This document shows, one piece after another, positions 8,858-18,212 of a stretch of DNA of 61,287 nt. Source of the DNA: an uncultured Ectothiorhodospiraceae bacterium (lineage in GTDB: Bacteria; Pseudomonadota; Gammaproteobacteria; UBA9214); assembly GCA_947258545.1 (NCBI GenBank), contig CAMYJI010000015.1:1-61287 (forward strand), read 5' to 3'. How positions within the stretch are numbered: position 1 is the first letter of the stretch; every line of letters starts with the position of its first letter. Both the position numbers and the translations under genes were made by a program. The notes below the pieces were generated by a model, which had not been told where the DNA came from, made no database searches, and worked only from the letters and a program-made list of their open reading frames with translations.

Positions 8858-9172
8858 TTGAGGTTCTCTGTAATACCTGTGTTTGTACCTGGGTCGCTAT
8901 TATAGCGATATAAAAAACAGAAGAATATGGCAAGAATTTCAGGTATTTACTAAGGCGAAACAAAGTAAGCAGACATCTCATGCGTTATTTCGCCTTAGTA
9001 AAAAAGTTTCATTACACTACCTCCGCCCTGTCCCGCTCCCTTCAAAGGGGGCGGGGACGTGCGCTCGAGTGTCTGCTTACTAACGTACTCATTAGTAACA
9101 ATTCGTGTGACAAGCCAGAACAGGACTGTGTGGCATACTGCGCAAGCCAGGTCGCGATGATGACGCAGACAG
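8858..9172. repeat. Gene-free stretch with nested inverted repeats
   Basis: This 315-base gap between grxC and sixA holds no convincing gene. It contains a perfect 15-base inverted repeat (TTTACTAAGGCGAAA at 8946-8960 and its complement at 8988-9002). A second perfect 11-base pair interleaves with it (AGTAAGCAGAC at 8964-8974 and its complement at 9071-9081). A small TTACTAA/TTAGTAA pair follows at 9077-9098. The stems could not all form at once, which suggests alternative RNA folds or a decayed mobile element. Confidence 0.6.
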
Positions 9173-9694
9173 TCAAGTGGGCAGGTTGCGTGGCCGTACG
9201 AGCTCCGTAAGCTGTGCAGAGCCCTGCTGCAGGTGCTGCCAGTCTTCCCGGATATTCAGCACTGCCAATGCTGCAGTCGGCATGAGCTTGCCGTCAGCGG
9301 GTTCCGGCACCGACGCTCCGGCGAGATGGCGCAGCAGCGTTTCCAGGCCCGGATTGTGGGCAACCAGTAGCAGGCAGGCGGTATTCACCGGGCAGTCAGC
9401 GATTACCTCGAGCAGTCCGGACAGGCTTGCCAGGTAGAGGCGTTCATCCCATTTGATATCGGCAGATTCAATACCGAGTTCGCGACATACCCGTTTGATG
9501 GTCTGGCGCGCGCGTGTGGCAGGCGAGCTGACCACATTATCGGGCAGCAACCCGTGCGACCGCATCCACAGACCCATGCGCGGACTGTCATGTTTTCCAC
9601 GCCCGGACAATGGCCGGCTGAAATCATCCGCTACAGTCGTTGACCAGTCCGACTTGGCGTGACGCAGTAACAGTAATGTCCGTTGTATTGTCAT
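9173..9694 (-). CDS. sixA: Phosphohistidine phosphatase SixA family
   Basis: A 173-residue histidine phosphatase. The catalytic LRHAKS motif (Arg11, His12) lies at the N-terminus, with partner residues in SSPATRARQT and the second histidine in LVAHNPGLE. E. coli SixA removes phosphate from phosphohistidine on signalling proteins such as ArcB or PtsP-system components. It is divergent from ppx (147 bases apart), which places it beside the polyphosphate genes, an arrangement seen in other proteobacteria. The target is not known here. Confidence 0.88.
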   Translation of the reverse strand: MTIQRTLLLLRHAKSDWSTTVADDFSRPLSGRGKHDSPRMGLWMRSHGLLPDNVVSSPATRARQTIKRVCRELGIESADIKWDERLYLASLSGLLEVIADCPVNTACLLLVAHNPGLETLLRHLAGASVPEPADGKLMPTAALAVLNIREDWQHLQQGSAQLTELVRPRNLPT

Positions 9695-9841
9695 CGACAG
9701 AATGTATAGGTACAGTAAAACCCCGTACTATCAAATTGCAGTGAGATTCAGTAGCAGGATAAACGATCTCGCCTGCTTCAGCCTAGTCGTTGTGACCTGC
9801 CCGATAAAAGGAATTCAGTTCTGGCCAGCTCCGCAAACAAG

Positions 9842-11350
9842 ATGAATGCCGGCAGAAAGGCTGCAAGTGTTGTTGCCGCCGTTGATCTGGGTTCCAACAG
9901 CTTTCACATGATTGTGGCCCGCCTCGAGAACGGGGTATTGCGCATCACCGACCGTATTCGCGAGCCTGTCCGGCTGGCTGACGGGCTGGACAAGAAGCGG
10001 CGCCTCTCAATCGATGCCCAGTGGCGTGCGCTTGCCTGCCTGCGCCGTTTCGGTCAACGTCTGCGAGATCTGGACTCCGAAGATGTGCGGGCAGTGGGAA
10101 CCAACACCTTTCGGGCGGCAGACAATGCCGCTGATTTTCTCGCCCAGGGTGAAAATGCCCTGGGCCACCCGATCGATATTATCTCCGGAGATGAAGAGGC
10201 GCGGCTCATTTACCTCGGTGTGGCGCACTCGATGGCCCAGGATGACGAACGCCGCCTGGTGGTCGATATTGGCGGGGGCAGCACTGAACTGATCATCGGG
10301 CAACAGACGGAAGCCCTGCAGGTGAACAGTTTCTTTATGGGCTGTGTCAGCATGAGTAAGCGATTCTTTGCAGACGGAAGGATCACGGCCAAGGCGATGG
10401 CGAATGCCGAGACCGTCGCCAAGCAGGAACTGGAGCCGGTACAGAAGCGTTACCGCTCGGATCAGTGGGATGCGGCCCTGGGCGCGTCGGGGACCATCCG
10501 ATCGGCGGCGCGCATTGCCTTTGAATGCGGCTGGTGCGATGAAGAGGGCATTATTAGCCGGCAGGCGCTGAAGCAGCTGAAGAATGCACTGGTCGATGCC
10601 GGGCACCTCGACAAGATCGAACTCAAGGGCCTGAGCGAGTCGCGCCGGCCCGTGATAGCCGGCGGCGTGGCCATCCTGCGTGCCGTATTCAGCGTGCTCA
10701 GGATTGACACCATGCGGGTGGCCGCCGGGGCGTTACGGGATGGCCTCCTGCGTGACCTGGTGGGCCGGATACAGCACGAAGATGTACGCGACCGCAGTGT
10801 GCAGGCACTGGCCTCCCGCTGTGCCGTCGATGAGCAGCAGGCTGCACGTGTGCAGGAAACGGCCCGGCAGTTGCTGGAGATCGTCGCCGGGGCATGGAAG
10901 CTCGAAGATGAGGAGCTGGCGCAGATGCTGCTATGGGCGGCGCGCCTGCATGAATGCGGCATGATGGTGGCGTATAACCAGTATCACAGACACGGCGAGT
11001 ACATCATCGTGAATGCCAATCTGCCCGGCTTCACCCAGCAGGAACAGCAGCTCATGGCCAAGCTGGTGCGTTCGCAGCGCCGCAAGTTCCCGCTGGCTGA
11101 CTTCAAGGTCCTGCCCGAACGCTGGGAGACCCAGGCGCTGCGACTCGCGATCCTGCTGCGCCTCGCGGTGACACTGAACCGCGGGCGCGTCGATAGGCAG
11201 TTGCCCCCGATGGAGGTCAAGGGTGGTAAAAGCAGTATTGCGCTGGAGGTGCCCGATGAGTGGCTGGACGTGCACCCGTTGACAAAGGCCGACCTGCTTT
11301 CAGAGGCGGACTACCTGTCCGCGATCGGTTACAAGCTGGTCCTGAAGTAG
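9842..11350 (+). CDS. ppx: Exopolyphosphatase (Ppx/GppA family)
   Basis: A 502-residue enzyme that releases phosphate from the ends of polyphosphate, or pppGpp phosphatase activity as in GppA. The actin-like ATPase fold is clear: AVDLGSNSFHMIVA at residues 14-27, DEEARLIYLG and VVDIGGGSTEL near 140, and a C-terminal HD-type region with LHECGMM and YNQYHRHGEYI. Length matches Ppx. It converges with ppk1, only 15 bases apart, so synthesis and breakdown of polyphosphate are encoded tail to tail. Confidence 0.93.
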   Translation: MNAGRKAASVVAAVDLGSNSFHMIVARLENGVLRITDRIREPVRLADGLDKKRRLSIDAQWRALACLRRFGQRLRDLDSEDVRAVGTNTFRAADNAADFLAQGENALGHPIDIISGDEEARLIYLGVAHSMAQDDERRLVVDIGGGSTELIIGQQTEALQVNSFFMGCVSMSKRFFADGRITAKAMANAETVAKQELEPVQKRYRSDQWDAALGASGTIRSAARIAFECGWCDEEGIISRQALKQLKNALVDAGHLDKIELKGLSESRRPVIAGGVAILRAVFSVLRIDTMRVAAGALRDGLLRDLVGRIQHEDVRDRSVQALASRCAVDEQQAARVQETARQLLEIVAGAWKLEDEELAQMLLWAARLHECGMMVAYNQYHRHGEYIIVNANLPGFTQQEQQLMAKLVRSQRRKFPLADFKVLPERWETQALRLAILLRLAVTLNRGRVDRQLPPMEVKGGKSSIALEVPDEWLDVHPLTKADLLSEADYLSAIGYKLVLK

Positions 11351-11365
11351 GGGTGCTGGCAGTTG

Positions 11366-13561
11366 CTAGCTGGATTCCGCCAGCCTGTCCAATAACACTC
11401 TCTGTGCGGTGACCGGTTTTCTGCCACCGACGCTTGCGCGCACATAGTTTCCTTCCGGGTCCAGTAACCAGGTCTGGGTGTTGTCGTTCAGGTAGGTATC
11501 GAGCTCTTCCATAATGCGCTTTTTCGATTCCTCGTTCTCGATCGGGAACGCCACCTCGACACGCTTGAACATGTTGCGCTCCATCAGGTCGGCACTGGCA
11601 CAGTAAAGCGCTTCATTGCCATCGTTGAGGAAATAGTAGACGCGGGTATGCTCAAGGAAGCGCCCGATGATTGAACGTACCCGTATATTGTCGGACACGC
11701 CGGGGATGCCCGGGCGCAGGCAGCACATGCCGCGCACCACCAAGTCGATTCTGACGCCCGCCCGGGATGCGTGGTACATCGCCTGGATCGCTCTGGTCTC
11801 GGTGAGCGAGTTGATCTTGATTATGATACGTGCCGGTTTACCCTCTGCGGCGATCCGTGCCTCCCGGTCAATCCACTCGATGAGCTTTGCATGCAGGGTG
11901 AAGGGTGACTGGAGCAGCTTGTTGAGCTTGGGGACCTTGCCGAGGCTGGTGAGTTGCATGAACACATTGTGCACGTCTTCTCCGATGAGCGGGTCACAGG
12001 TCAGTAGACCGTAGTCCGTGTACAGTCGTGCGGTCCTCGGATGATAGTTTCCGGTGCCCAGGTGGACAAATCGCTGCAGGGATTTCTTCGGGCCCCTGCG
12101 AATGACCAGCAGCATCTTTGCGTGAGTCTTGTAGCCTACGACCCCGTACACCACGTGGGCGCCCGCCTGGTCGAGGCGGTTCGCCAGCTCGATGTTCTCG
12201 GCCTCGTCGAAGCGTGCCCGCAGTTCGATAACAACGGTGACTTCCTTGCCGGCACGGGCGGCTTCCACCAGGGCATCGACCACGGCGGAGTCGGGGCCGG
12301 TGCGGTACAGGGTCTGCTTGATGGCCAGCACGTCCGGGTCGGTGGCGGACTGTTTGACCAGGTCGATTACCGGCACGAAGGATTCATACGGATGATGCAG
12401 CAGTATATCGCCCTGCTTGATGGCCTCGAAGATGTCCTTGTTGCCCGCCACCCTGGTCGGCAGCCCTGAAATGAATCCCGTGTACTTCATCTCTGCCCGG
12501 TCGACCAGGTCGTAGACGGCCAGCAGCCGGTTCAGGTTGACGGGGCCATTGGCCTGGTAGACATCATCGGGACCGAGTTCGAATTGCTGCAGCAGGTATT
12601 TTCTCAGCGTCTCGGGGCAGTTGTCGGCCACCTCCAGGCGTACGGCTGCTCCATAGCGGCGTGCGCTGAGCTCGCCCTCCAGTGCCCTGGCCAGGTCCTC
12701 GATTTCCTCCTCGTCGACAAACAGGTCACTGTTGCGGGTGACGCGGAACTGGTAGCACCCGGTGCTTTTCATGCCCGGAAACAGGTCGTCTACATAGGCA
12801 TGGATGATTGATGACAGGAAGACGAAATCATTTCGCTGACCGTCGGATACCTCGTGCGGTAACTGGATGACCCGCGGCAGCACCCGCGGTGCCTGGACCA
12901 CCGCAAGTGCGGAGTCGCGCCCGAAGGCGTCTTTGCCCTTGAGGGACACGATGAAATTGAGGCTCTTGTTCAGCACCCGCGGAAAGGGATGGGCCGGATC
13001 CAGTCCGACCGGGCTGAGAACCGGGGTCAGCTGTTTCTTGAAGAAACTGCGCAGCCACTTCTCCTGGGACTTGCTCCATTCCGTGCGTTTCAGGAAACGG
13101 ATGTCGTTCTCGGCCAGTTCGGGGATGAGTTCTGCGTTGAGTATGCGGTATTGCTCGTCGACAAATTCCTGGGCTCTGCCGGACAGGGTCTTCAGGACTT
13201 CAGAGGGTCCCTTGTTGTCAGGGCCGGAATGGACCGAGCCAGTCTCCAGGCGCTGTTTCAACAGTGCGATACGTATCTCGAAGAACTCATCCAGATTGCT
13301 GCTCGAGATGCATAGATACTTGAGGCGTTCGAGCAGCGGGACCGAGGCGTCCTTGGCGTACTCGAGCACACGGCGGTTGAACTCGAGCAGGCTGGTGTAG
13401 CGGTTGATATAGAGTTCCGGCTGACTTAGGGCGGCCTCGCTGAGTGGCCGTGCATCAGGCGCGGTTGCGGTTTCCGATGGCTTACTGGCGGGCTTGCCGG
13501 AACCTTCGGCCTGGCTGCCTGAGGCGCGGCTGCTGTTGTTTTTATTGAGTGTATCGGCCAT
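11366..13561 (-). CDS. ppk1: Polyphosphate kinase 1
   Basis: A 731-residue enzyme that builds polyphosphate from ATP. Ppk1 domain order is intact: N-terminal helical domain (SSNLDEFFEIRI), head domain (HPFPRVLNKSLNF), then two phospholipase-D-like catalytic domains. His480 in YKTHAKMLLV corresponds to the autophosphorylated histidine. HLGTGNYHPRTARLYTDYGL follows. The first 45 residues are a Ser/Ala/Lys-rich, probably disordered extension. Upstream lie 203 gene-free bases containing an 18-base palindrome. Confidence 0.96.
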   Translation of the reverse strand: MADTLNKNNSSRASGSQAEGSGKPASKPSETATAPDARPLSEAALSQPELYINRYTSLLEFNRRVLEYAKDASVPLLERLKYLCISSSNLDEFFEIRIALLKQRLETGSVHSGPDNKGPSEVLKTLSGRAQEFVDEQYRILNAELIPELAENDIRFLKRTEWSKSQEKWLRSFFKKQLTPVLSPVGLDPAHPFPRVLNKSLNFIVSLKGKDAFGRDSALAVVQAPRVLPRVIQLPHEVSDGQRNDFVFLSSIIHAYVDDLFPGMKSTGCYQFRVTRNSDLFVDEEEIEDLARALEGELSARRYGAAVRLEVADNCPETLRKYLLQQFELGPDDVYQANGPVNLNRLLAVYDLVDRAEMKYTGFISGLPTRVAGNKDIFEAIKQGDILLHHPYESFVPVIDLVKQSATDPDVLAIKQTLYRTGPDSAVVDALVEAARAGKEVTVVIELRARFDEAENIELANRLDQAGAHVVYGVVGYKTHAKMLLVIRRGPKKSLQRFVHLGTGNYHPRTARLYTDYGLLTCDPLIGEDVHNVFMQLTSLGKVPKLNKLLQSPFTLHAKLIEWIDREARIAAEGKPARIIIKINSLTETRAIQAMYHASRAGVRIDLVVRGMCCLRPGIPGVSDNIRVRSIIGRFLEHTRVYYFLNDGNEALYCASADLMERNMFKRVEVAFPIENEESKKRIMEELDTYLNDNTQTWLLDPEGNYVRASVGGRKPVTAQRVLLDRLAESS

Positions 13562-13739
13562 GTGCTTGTCCGTCTAAATCCTTACCCGTTCGCTTGTATC
13601 ATTATGATATCACCGCCGTGGAATACATTAGGATTCACACGGGCGGCAGGCTGTCGTGCTGCCCAGGCGACCCGTTCCGGTGTCGGGCCGATACCCGCAG
13701 GGTCAAATTGATGTCCCCGTAGGCCTGAATGGCGTAAAT

Positions 13740-13757
13740 ACGTCAATATATTGACGT
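13740..13757. promoter_or_regulatory. Perfect 18-base palindrome upstream of ppk1
   Basis: ACGTCAATATATTGACGT reads the same on both strands. It lies 180 bases upstream of the ppk1 start and 8 bases past the stop of the preceding gene on the same strand. A dimeric repressor or activator could bind it. As RNA it would form a short hairpin without a clean U-run, so a terminator is less likely. No known consensus is matched with confidence. Confidence 0.4.
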
Positions 13758-13764
13758 TCCGGGC

Positions 13765-13989
13765 CTACTGGACCGTCGCCCCGCAGGCGCAGAGCTGTTG
13801 TTGTACCAGTTCCATTAACTGCTTCAGGGTCAGGTCGTCGGGGAGCTCCTGGACATTGGAAAACCAGATGTTTTCTACCTGGCTGTTATCCATGTCGGTG
13901 TGTTCGAAGATAAGTGGCGTGCCGATAAAGACGCCTTGCTCGCCGTTTTCCAAGCCAACTGTAATCAACTGAATATCAAGGGTTTTCAT
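13765..13989 (-). CDS. Small hypothetical protein
   Basis: A 74-residue acidic protein. The ATG at 13989 follows a strong GGAGG with 8 bases spacing, which rules out the longer upstream reading. It contains VGLENGEQGVFIGTPLIFEH and ends in a helix with CAC (residues about 67-69). I do not recognise a family. It sits 85 bases after the stop of the potassium channel gene on the same strand and before ppk1. Confidence 0.55.
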   Translation of the reverse strand: MKTLDIQLITVGLENGEQGVFIGTPLIFEHTDMDNSQVENIWFSNVQELPDDLTLKQLMELVQQQLCACGATVQ

Positions 13990-14074
13990 GTCAAGACCTC
14001 CGTCTTTTCCTGTGCCTCGCCGAGGCAGCCGGAATACTCTGGGCGCATGAAAACCCATGCATTTACTATGCCAT

Positions 14075-15775
14075 TTATTCGTTGGCACCTTGACGGGACA
14101 GCCGGCGCCAGAGGAAACCGGACGGGCTGTCAAAACCGGTGCAGATAAAATTCAGTGCATTGAAGTCATTGGCGCTCCAGCGCATGTGGGTCTCCGCCCC
14201 CTTGCGGCCGCAGAACAATAATTGGTCGCCGGGTTCCAGAAAGGTGTCATTTGTGGGCACCAGGTAATCATCATACTGGCGCTTGAGCAGCAGGGGCACG
14301 CAGGGAAGGCATTCGCTAAGGTCGCGTGGATCGGTGCACAGCATCCCCAGGCTGATCGGGCAGCCCTTGTTGAGGGCCTCGATAATCGCCGGGGTCTGAC
14401 GGTGTCCGACCACCAGGATCCAGGAATCAGGCGGCCGGTCGGTTAGGATGCCGACGACCCGACTGACCAGCACGTTTGCCCACTCGTCATTCTGCTGCCG
14501 CGCCAGGCGCAGGAAATCGGTCAGCAGGGGCGTGGTGATCTGATTGACGATACGGCGGCCGGTGATGGTGCCGGGCTCCACCACCAGATCGATGTTTGCG
14601 GCATTGAAGATGGCATCGTTGCGGCTGCGATTCTGGCGGGCGACGGTGAACAGGTCCCGGTTGAGGTCGAGTGCGGTGATGATTATCGAGAGGTTGTTGG
14701 CATCGTCATCGGTCCCGGCGATGATGCCAACCGCATTGTCGATGTCCGCTTCGTACAGGGTGATCGCCTCGGTGCCACGCCCCTCGATGGATCCTTCGGG
14801 CGCCCGGGTCCTGGCGAAATCGGATTCGATAATGACGGTACGAATGCCCTCGAAGGACAGACTCTTCTGCACCGCTTTGCCGAAGCGTCCGAAACCGCAC
14901 AGGATCCATTTTCCCTTCGGCGGTGCCGCGAATTCCCTGAGAGGTGCCTCCCGGATGCTGGTCAGCCATTCATAGACGAGGTACATGCTGGATGACTGGA
15001 ACATCATGGCAAAACGTTCGGCAAAGCTGTCGTAGGGATTGATGATGGAATCGGTCCCGAATGAAGCCATGTTGGCCTGGGCATCATGCGTCTCCGCGCG
15101 GCAGATCACCCGCAGCTTCGGCGACAGCAGCTTGCTAGTGATGGCTATAGTAAGGTTGATATGGTCACTGTTGGTGACCGCGATGGTTCCCGCGCAATAC
15201 GGGCTTTTCAGGCCGGCGGCGGTCAGGGAGGCTGCTGTCGATGCATCAGCGCACAGGCCGGGGATATAGACCGGCAGGTCCTCGAGCTGGAGTCCATTCA
15301 GCTTGCTCTCGCTCTGCTCGATCACCACGCTGCGTATGCCACGCGCGGCCAGTTCGCGTACCACCAGGCGTCCCGCATCTCCCAGCCCGCACACCAGGTA
15401 GAAGGGCTCCTTGATACCGCGGACACTGCGGGTGAAGCCCGAGTAATCAACGAGATTGCGGAAGGCGCGGTCCTGGATCAGGGCAAACAGCGAACCGATG
15501 GCGTACAGCCAGGAAAGTACCGTGGTGTACATGGCGATGGTGGTCCACAGCCGTTGTGCATCAGTGAACGGGTAGGGGATCTCACCGAAGCCGATCGTCG
15601 AGCCCGTGAAGCTGATGAAATAGAAGGCATGGAAAAAGTCCATGCGCCAGGGATTGCCCTGGTCGTCAACACCGGGAATCAGAACCAGTCCCAGAATCGA
15701 AATGGCATAGGCCAGGATCACCACGATCAGTGGTGCGCGCATACGCCGCAGCAGCAGGTAGATGATATTGTGCAT
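14075..15775 (-). CDS. Potassium channel with two RCK (TrkA-N/TrkA-C) units
   Basis: A 566-residue inner-membrane channel. Two transmembrane helices (about 14-34 and 78-100) enclose a pore loop with the filter TIGFGE (residues 60-65), a variant of the usual TVGYGD. Two RCK units follow: the first Rossmann motif is LVCGLGDAGR (about 128) and the second ILCGFGRFGK (about 290). Each is followed by TrkA-C-like sequence. Tandem RCK domains gate channels such as MthK and BK by ligand or calcium. Its start lies 20 bases after the DUF6394 gene, so they form one unit. Confidence 0.88.
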   Translation of the reverse strand: MHNIIYLLLRRMRAPLIVVILAYAISILGLVLIPGVDDQGNPWRMDFFHAFYFISFTGSTIGFGEIPYPFTDAQRLWTTIAMYTTVLSWLYAIGSLFALIQDRAFRNLVDYSGFTRSVRGIKEPFYLVCGLGDAGRLVVRELAARGIRSVVIEQSESKLNGLQLEDLPVYIPGLCADASTAASLTAAGLKSPYCAGTIAVTNSDHINLTIAITSKLLSPKLRVICRAETHDAQANMASFGTDSIINPYDSFAERFAMMFQSSSMYLVYEWLTSIREAPLREFAAPPKGKWILCGFGRFGKAVQKSLSFEGIRTVIIESDFARTRAPEGSIEGRGTEAITLYEADIDNAVGIIAGTDDDANNLSIIITALDLNRDLFTVARQNRSRNDAIFNAANIDLVVEPGTITGRRIVNQITTPLLTDFLRLARQQNDEWANVLVSRVVGILTDRPPDSWILVVGHRQTPAIIEALNKGCPISLGMLCTDPRDLSECLPCVPLLLKRQYDDYLVPTNDTFLEPGDQLLFCGRKGAETHMRWSANDFNALNFICTGFDSPSGFLWRRLSRQGANE

Positions 15776-15795
15776 GGTAGCCGGGCCAGTAAGGC

Positions 15796-16179
15796 TCAGC
15801 GGCGAAACATGACGGTCTCAGTGACCAGGATGACCACGGATATGATATTGGCCAGCAGGGCGCCACCGGACAGGGACACGATGCTGGCCATTACCATCGG
15901 CGTCAGCCCGGTGTCGATTGCATAGACGAAAATCCCCCAGACGATCACTGCCGCAATAAGCTGGAGGTCGGCGACCAGGCTGGTGGCCAGCAGTACAGCG
16001 CCGATATGGGCGCGATCTCCGAACTTCATGATAGTGGCAATCAGGCTCACGACCAGGGCGGCAAACAACTCGTAGACATTATGGTGGTTGGGATCGTCCA
16101 GATCGCCGACGAAGAAGCCGAAATTCAGGGTCAATGACAGGACGATGAAAAATGCAAAGAATACCTTCTCCAGATTCAT
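15796..16179 (-). CDS. DUF6394 family membrane protein
   Basis: A 127-residue protein with four hydrophobic helices and the conserved stretch HHNVYELFAALVVSLIAT followed by KFGDRAHIGAVLLATSLVAD, typical of DUF6394. The ATG at 16179 follows GGAGG at 6 bases; a TTG 6 bases upstream is less likely. It precedes the RCK channel gene, and this pairing suggests an accessory channel subunit. Its function is unknown. Confidence 0.8.
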   Translation of the reverse strand: MNLEKVFFAFFIVLSLTLNFGFFVGDLDDPNHHNVYELFAALVVSLIATIMKFGDRAHIGAVLLATSLVADLQLIAAVIVWGIFVYAIDTGLTPMVMASIVSLSGGALLANIISVVILVTETVMFRR

Positions 16180-16371
16180 GGCCAACCTCCGTCGGATGCC
16201 GTTAGTGACGCTATATGTCGATCAGGCGTGCTGCAAACCTGGCTAAGGCGGTTTTTTATCACAAATCCGGCTCTCGACGCTATGTCCTGACCGCAAGTTT
16301 GTAAAATAGTCCGTCCGGGATGACAATTAAAGAACGGGGAATTCGCGCACCTATTCATCCATGATACTACT

Positions 16372-17331
16372 ATGACCTCCAGTCCTATCGATTCGGCGAT
16401 GCTCGAGCTGCTGCAGCAACGGGTTGGCAAGGTTCATTTGCAACAGCGGCTCGGGATCGAGAAGGACTACGAAAGCAGGGTATTCGGCCAGGGGCGGACT
16501 TTTTTTCATATCGAGAACTGGTATTCCATCCATTCCGTCATCAGGAACGGCCTGCGACTGTTCCTGCTGCACGGGCGCGGCAAGCGTAATGCCCGCAGGA
16601 TTCAGCTACGGCATAACACCATCGTCCTGCCCGGGCTGCCGCCGGCATTCAAGGGCTATACCATCCTGCAGATCTCGGACCTGCACTTGGACATGGCAAG
16701 CGATTTTCCGCAGGCCCTGATCGAGGCCATTACCGGGATTGAGTATGACCTGTGCGTACTGACGGGGGATTTCCGGGCTGACACCTTCGGGTCCTATCAG
16801 GCGGCAATCGAGGGGATGCAGCAGGTCCGCCAGCACTTGAACGGCACGGTCTACGGGATACTGGGCAACCACGACACCATCCAGATGGTGCCCGGACTGG
16901 AAGCCATGAATATCCAAATGCTGTTGAATGAGCACGCAATTATCGAGCGCGGCGCCGACAGGCTGTATCTCGCCGGTATCGATGATCCCCACTATTACCG
17001 GGCCGATAACCTGGAGAAGGCCGCCGATCCAATTCCAGATGGCGGTGTCTCCATCCTGCTGGCCCATTCCCCCGAGATCTACCAGCATGCCGCTCATGCG
17101 GACTTCGATGTCATGCTCTGCGGCCACACCCACGGCGGGCAGATCTGCCTTCCCGGCGGCCGTCCACTGATGTGTAATGCCCGCTGCCCGCGTGACTTCT
17201 GTTCCGGCGCCTGGAGCTATAATCAACTGAACGGTTACACTTCTGCCGGCTCCGGGGCCTGTATTGTGGACGTCCGGCTGAACTGCCCGCCGGAAATCAC
17301 CTTGCATCAACTACACAGCGCTCACACCTGA
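16372..17331 (+). CDS. Metallophosphoesterase (calcineurin-like)
   Basis: A 319-residue protein whose C-terminal 230 residues carry all five metal-binding blocks of the family: ISDLHLD (Asp103, His105), TGDFR, GNHD, LAHSPE and CGHTHGGQ. Proteins of this YkoE/YaeI-like branch cleave phosphodiester bonds, in some cases in lipids. The first 90 residues have an amphipathic helix-rich region without a typical signal peptide. The ATG at 16372 has no clear ribosome binding site. It converges with the CarS-like gene 5 bases away. Confidence 0.88.
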   Translation: MTSSPIDSAMLELLQQRVGKVHLQQRLGIEKDYESRVFGQGRTFFHIENWYSIHSVIRNGLRLFLLHGRGKRNARRIQLRHNTIVLPGLPPAFKGYTILQISDLHLDMASDFPQALIEAITGIEYDLCVLTGDFRADTFGSYQAAIEGMQQVRQHLNGTVYGILGNHDTIQMVPGLEAMNIQMLLNEHAIIERGADRLYLAGIDDPHYYRADNLEKAADPIPDGGVSILLAHSPEIYQHAAHADFDVMLCGHTHGGQICLPGGRPLMCNARCPRDFCSGAWSYNQLNGYTSAGSGACIVDVRLNCPPEITLHQLHSAHT

Positions 17332-17336
17332 TCCGG

Positions 17337-17810
17337 CTAGAGTTCTCGCCGTTCGTGCAGGTGCGAGAATATCAGGTCGATTGCCATGAAGATGAGGACG
17401 GCCAGCAGCACTTCCACGGCCGTCGCGCCCAGCAACGGGTGCATGACCCCCAGCGGTATCAGCGTCTCGGGTAACTGATCAAGCAAGGGTGCCGATTGGC
17501 TCGGTGCGATCTGCAGGCGCCGCTTGATGAAGCTGGAGAGCAGGTCACCTGCCATGGCCAGGAGTCCGAAGGCCGCCCCCCGGGTTGGCGCCAGGCCAAG
17601 CAGGGGGGCCAGCAGGGCGGTTGCCATGACGGCACCGATAATACCGCGGATGGTCTTGGAGGGGCCCAGCAGGGGCCTGCCGTCCAGGAAGCGGTGGTTC
17701 CCGTCCAGCGGCCAGTCGAGACGTGTTCCCAGCAGGATCCCGATGATCACCGGTGTCCCGTTGGCGACCACCAGTAGCATTAATAGTTCTGCAATTAATT
17801 GAACGCGCAT
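17337..17810 (-). CDS. CarS-like CDP-archaeol synthase family membrane protein
   Basis: A 157-residue membrane protein with the CarS/CdsA-like signature: VVANGTPVIIGI near the start, then LDGRPLLGPSKTIRG and GLLAMAGDLLSSFIKRR. Archaeal CarS attaches CTP to an ether-linked lipid. Bacterial homologues of this short form are common in proteobacteria and their substrate is not settled; phosphatidate or an isoprenoid-like lipid is possible. Four to five membrane helices are visible. Confidence 0.8.
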   Translation of the reverse strand: MRVQLIAELLMLLVVANGTPVIIGILLGTRLDWPLDGNHRFLDGRPLLGPSKTIRGIIGAVMATALLAPLLGLAPTRGAAFGLLAMAGDLLSSFIKRRLQIAPSQSAPLLDQLPETLIPLGVMHPLLGATAVEVLLAVLIFMAIDLIFSHLHERREL

Positions 17811-17893
17811 GGCAGTGTGCCACTTGTCCCGGACGAAGGCCTATTCTAATGGAGTCCACAGCGGATGGGTCGGGCTAGGTTCGCGATGCGCCC

Positions 17894-17918
17894 AAAAAAA
17901 ACCCGCTGCGAGAGCGGG
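17894..17918 (-). terminator. Rho-independent terminator
   Basis: On the minus strand CCCGCT, a 5-base loop and AGCGGG form a stem followed by eight T. It lies about 20 bases past the stop of the small gene at 17940-18134 and ends that transcript. Confidence 0.8.
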
Positions 17919-17939
17919 AGTAAAGGAGGTTGGTTTGGG

Positions 17940-18134
17940 CTAACACTCGAATATCAATTGCTGCATTTCCATGAGGTATTGTCGTTGTGTATCGACCCAA
18001 TGCTGATAATGCGGATCGCTGGGTGCAGCACGTTGGACTTCATCGATCCGGCGCTCTGCTTCTTCGAAGCGTTGTGCCTGTTCAATCTTATCCAGGTACG
18101 ATAACTCTTCAACATCAAGATTAATGTTTTCCAA
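17940..18134 (-). CDS. Small helical protein with TTG start
   Basis: A 64-residue acidic, helix-rich protein (NLDVEELSYLDKIEQAQRF then ERRIDEVQ and HYQHWVDTQ). No ATG fits. A perfect AGGAGG (18145-18150) lies 10 bases before a TTG at 18134, and the stop is followed by a clear terminator, so this is very probably a real short gene. The family is unknown. The heptad-like spacing of Leu/Ile suggests a short coiled coil. Confidence 0.55.
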   Translation of the reverse strand: MENINLDVEELSYLDKIEQAQRFEEAERRIDEVQRAAPSDPHYQHWVDTQRQYLMEMQQLIFEC

Positions 18135-18212
18135 GGCGATCGTTCCTCCTAGCAAGACATGACCAATGACGATTACGATTACGCTCCCATCCGCAAGACC
18201 TGTCAACCACAA

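Noticed and set aside
13740..13757. The palindrome as a terminator of the 13765-13989 gene
   Set aside because: The stem is AT-rich and lacks a following T-run on the relevant strand.
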